Part shown: piece after piece, positions 63,930 to 64,000 of the stretch
How the letters are laid out: the number at the start of each line of letters is the position of its first letter
Position numbering within the stretch: position 1 is the stretch's first letter
Program-made: the position numbers and the translations under genes
Assembly (NCBI RefSeq): GCF_031312535.1
Contig: NZ_CP133594.1
Location: 1,965,934-2,029,933, forward strand
Reading direction: 5' to 3'
Length of the DNA: 64,000 bases
Source: Methanolobus mangrovi
Lineage (GTDB): Archaea; Halobacteriota; Methanosarcinia; Methanosarcinales; Methanosarcinaceae
The notes under the pieces: model-generated
The model's input: only the letters and a program-made list of their open reading frames with translations
The model's database searches: none
What the model was told of the DNA's origin: nothing

Positions 63930-64000
63930 AGTGATCACTTCTGTGTTTACAGGCTCAATATGTTTCTCGTTGATAATCAATTATAGCATCGGTTCAAAAG

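Overview
The window is a gene-dense piece of a methylotrophic methanogenic archaeon, most likely of the family Methanosarcinaceae (Methanolobus, Methanococcoides or a relative). The evidence is a methylamine-type corrinoid:CoM methyltransferase (MtbA), archaeal release factor aRF1, the archaeal wyosine enzyme Taw1, class I lysyl-tRNA synthetase, ribose-1,5-bisphosphate isomerase, the archaeal HMG-CoA synthase/thiolase/DUF35 operon, DUF2073 and DUF1724 families, AT-rich TATA promoters and GGTGA-type ribosome binding sites. No rRNA, tRNA, CRISPR array or intact insertion sequence was seen.

Layout. 0.5-5.7 kb: mtbA with its terminator, then taw1, prf1 and argS. 5.8-9.5 kb: a small ABM-like protein and a four-gene OpuC-type osmolyte ABC transporter on the minus strand. 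9.7-14.3 kb: a TPP-dependent enzyme of the acetolactate synthase / 2-oxoglutarate decarboxylase group with two succinate-semialdehyde-dehydrogenase-like paralogues. 14.4-18.3 kb: an AT-rich two-gene module read here as a Kiwa anti-phage system (kwaA-kwaB), then UPF0216, an MntA-HepT toxin-antitoxin pair and a Fic protein with a degenerate active site. This is a small defence-like island. 18.4-26 kb: ribose-1,5-bisphosphate isomerase, an HhH protein, a SagB-type oxidoreductase, Tag glycosylase, a MacB-like ABC system with a COG1361-type surface protein, a YdjM-like protein and SppA.

26-33.6 kb: metG, DUF1059, and a minus-strand mevalonate operon (HTH regulator, HMG-CoA synthase, thiolase, DUF35, CYTH protein) with a palindrome upstream of the regulator, divergent from a solo Cas4-like protein. 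33.7-41.2 kb: a PUA/PAPS-reductase/ferredoxin fusion, purH, a DUF1724 regulator, a UbiA prenyltransferase, a membrane protein and an AbrB-PhoU regulator. 41.3-49.2 kb: Era-like GTPase, DUF2073, hxlB, an aminotransferase, NOG1 GTPase, a CBS regulator, hisE, a leuC-family dehydratase and a YkgJ cluster protein. 49.2-49.9 kb has no convincing gene. 49.9-64 kb: a Rossmann-DHH phosphoesterase, nnr, moaC, prs, an HhH-GPD glycosylase, a CDIN1/TPD-family nuclease, lysK, methyltransferases, DNPH1, a large U32 protein and a NapH-like ferredoxin.

The main observations are: the Kiwa-like pair in an archaeon; the 2-oxoglutarate decarboxylase/SSADH-like operon, which could close a TCA gap; two genes whose conserved N-termini have no ATG, GTG or TTG and seem to start at ATT (or ATA); and two apparently inactivated enzymes (Fic and Cas4-like). 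All family assignments come from reading motifs, without database searches.
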